Assembly (NCBI GenBank): GCA_030039105.1
Contig: JASHQO010000233.1
Span: 1 to 5,710, forward strand
Length of the DNA stretch: 5,710 nucleotides
Reading direction: 5' to 3'
Source of the DNA: Xanthobacteraceae bacterium
Lineage (GTDB): Bacteria > Pseudomonadota > Alphaproteobacteria > Rhizobiales > Xanthobacteraceae
Positions 5,093-5,710 of this stretch are shown here, in pieces (position 1 is the first letter of the stretch; the number at the start of each line of letters is the position of its first letter). Under the pieces are notes generated by a model. The model was not told the DNA's origin. It ran no database searches and saw nothing but the letters and a program-made list of their open reading frames with translations. A program made the translations under genes and the position numbers.

Positions 5093-5710
5093 GAGCCGTA
5101 AATCCGTTCGTAGAGATTCCGCAGGATACCCGCGGTGATGCCCCAGATGTAGCGGTCGCCGAACGGCATGGCGTAATAGTCGCGCGCGATGCCTTTCCAA
5201 TCGCGGGTCTTGCGCTGGTGATTGGCCGGCATCATCAGAAACGCGAGCGGCACCTCGAAGGTCTCGACCACTTCCGACGGATTGAGCGTCAGCGCAAACT
5301 CCGGCTTGATCCGGGCCACCGTCGGCAGGATGCGGAATCCGGAAAACGTCAGATAAAGATCGAGATAGCCGATCGGCTCGATCAGGGTCGGGGCGAGCCC
5401 GATCTCCTCCCTGGCTTCGCGCAGCGCCGCCGCGACCGGACTCTCGTCGGCCGGATCGATCCGGCCGCCGGGAAAGGCGATTTGTCCGGCGTGGCTGGAA
5501 AGCGCGGCGGTGCGCAGGGTCAAGAGCACGGTCGGCTCGCTGCGCGCGATGACCGGAACGAGCACCGAAGCCGGCTTGGTGGCGACGACGCCGGCGCGCT
5601 CCCACAGCACCGGGTCGAGATCGAGATCGCCGCGGCGAATGCCCTGCGCGGCCGGATCGGTCAGCGCCGTCGGCACGTCGAGATTGAGTTGCGCGCGGGC
5701 GCGCTCGAAG
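5089..5710 (-). CDS. NUDIX hydrolase, CoA pyrophosphatase (NudL-like) type, 5' end outside window
   Basis: Members hydrolyse CoA and acyl-CoA to 4'-phosphopantetheine derivatives and adenosine 3',5'-bisphosphate. Numbering from the GTG at 5676, residues 51-71 run from LLTLRT to AGQIAFPGG, the CoA-specific NuCoA motif directly before the NUDIX box. Two of its positions differ from the consensus (T56 and S60, normally Ser/Ala and Arg). The NUDIX box core is GGR...REAREEIGL (70-94), with the Mg-binding glutamates in REAREE. The C-terminal part (YYAMPFGDRYIWGITAGIL) is typical of the family. The reading frame stays open through FERARAQLNLD to the window edge, and that peptide looks like the normal N-terminus of rhizobial homologues. 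The real start is therefore probably beyond 5710, not the GTG at 5676, which has no Shine-Dalgarno sequence. It is the first visible gene of a run with the small membrane protein and cca. Confidence 0.88.
   Translation of the reverse strand, partial: FERARAQLNLDVPTALTDPAAQGIRRGDLDLDPVLWERAGVVATKPASVLVPVIARSEPTVLLTLRTAALSSHAGQIAFPGGRIDPADESPVAAALREAREEIGLAPTLIEPIGYLDLYLTFSGFRILPTVARIKPEFALTLNPSEVVETFEVPLAFLMMPANHQRKTRDWKGIARDYYAMPFGDRYIWGITAGILRNLYERIYGS

Noticed and set aside
5674..5676. GTG at 5676 as the true start of the NUDIX gene
   Set aside because: No Shine-Dalgarno sequence precedes it, and the frame continues open to the window edge with a peptide resembling the usual N-terminus of the family.

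Overview
The window looks like chromosomal DNA from a high-G+C alphaproteobacterium, most likely in the Rhizobiales/Hyphomicrobiales (Bradyrhizobium, Rhodopseudomonas or Pseudolabrys-like). This rests on codon use, dense gene packing, the style of the protein families and a palindromic repeat typical of that group. The placement is inferred from reading; no search was run. I see no tRNA, rRNA, CRISPR array, insertion sequence or phage gene.

Layout. The left part (1-1192) is on the minus strand. It holds a mandelate-racemase-type epimerase of the dipeptide epimerase/N-acetyl-D-glutamate racemase group (dgcA-like), followed by the first 41 codons of a TctC/Bug periplasmic binding protein. Positions 1193-1376 are non-coding and carry two overlapping hairpins. 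The centre (1377-3582) is a divergent pair. A metallophosphoesterase that would usually be auto-named UDP-2,3-diacylglucosamine hydrolase is read leftward, and a GT21 membrane glycosyltransferase is read rightward. A comparatively A+T-rich 166-bp spacer separates them. The right part (3579-5710, minus strand) is a tightly packed run: a CoA-pyrophosphatase-type NUDIX hydrolase (5' end outside the window), a small two-helix membrane protein and the CCA-adding tRNA nucleotidyltransferase. Both junctions are ATGA stop/start overlaps. The glycosyltransferase and cca genes converge and share the bases CTAG as overlapping stop codons.

Main point. The central pair fits a phosphate-starvation membrane-lipid remodelling module. 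A PlcP-type phospholipase C would strip the phosphate head group from phospholipids to leave diacylglycerol, and the GT21 enzyme would glycosylate that diacylglycerol into phosphorus-free glycolipid. The spacer carries repeated TGTCAT half-sites. One pair has exact PhoB-box spacing and lies 10 nt upstream of a TATAGA -10 box ahead of the phosphoesterase gene. A weaker site with the same geometry faces the glycosyltransferase, whose start codon would then be almost leaderless. Known biology supports PlcP/glycosyltransferase coupling in rhizobia and marine bacteria. The assignment here, and the Pho boxes, are inference from sequence.
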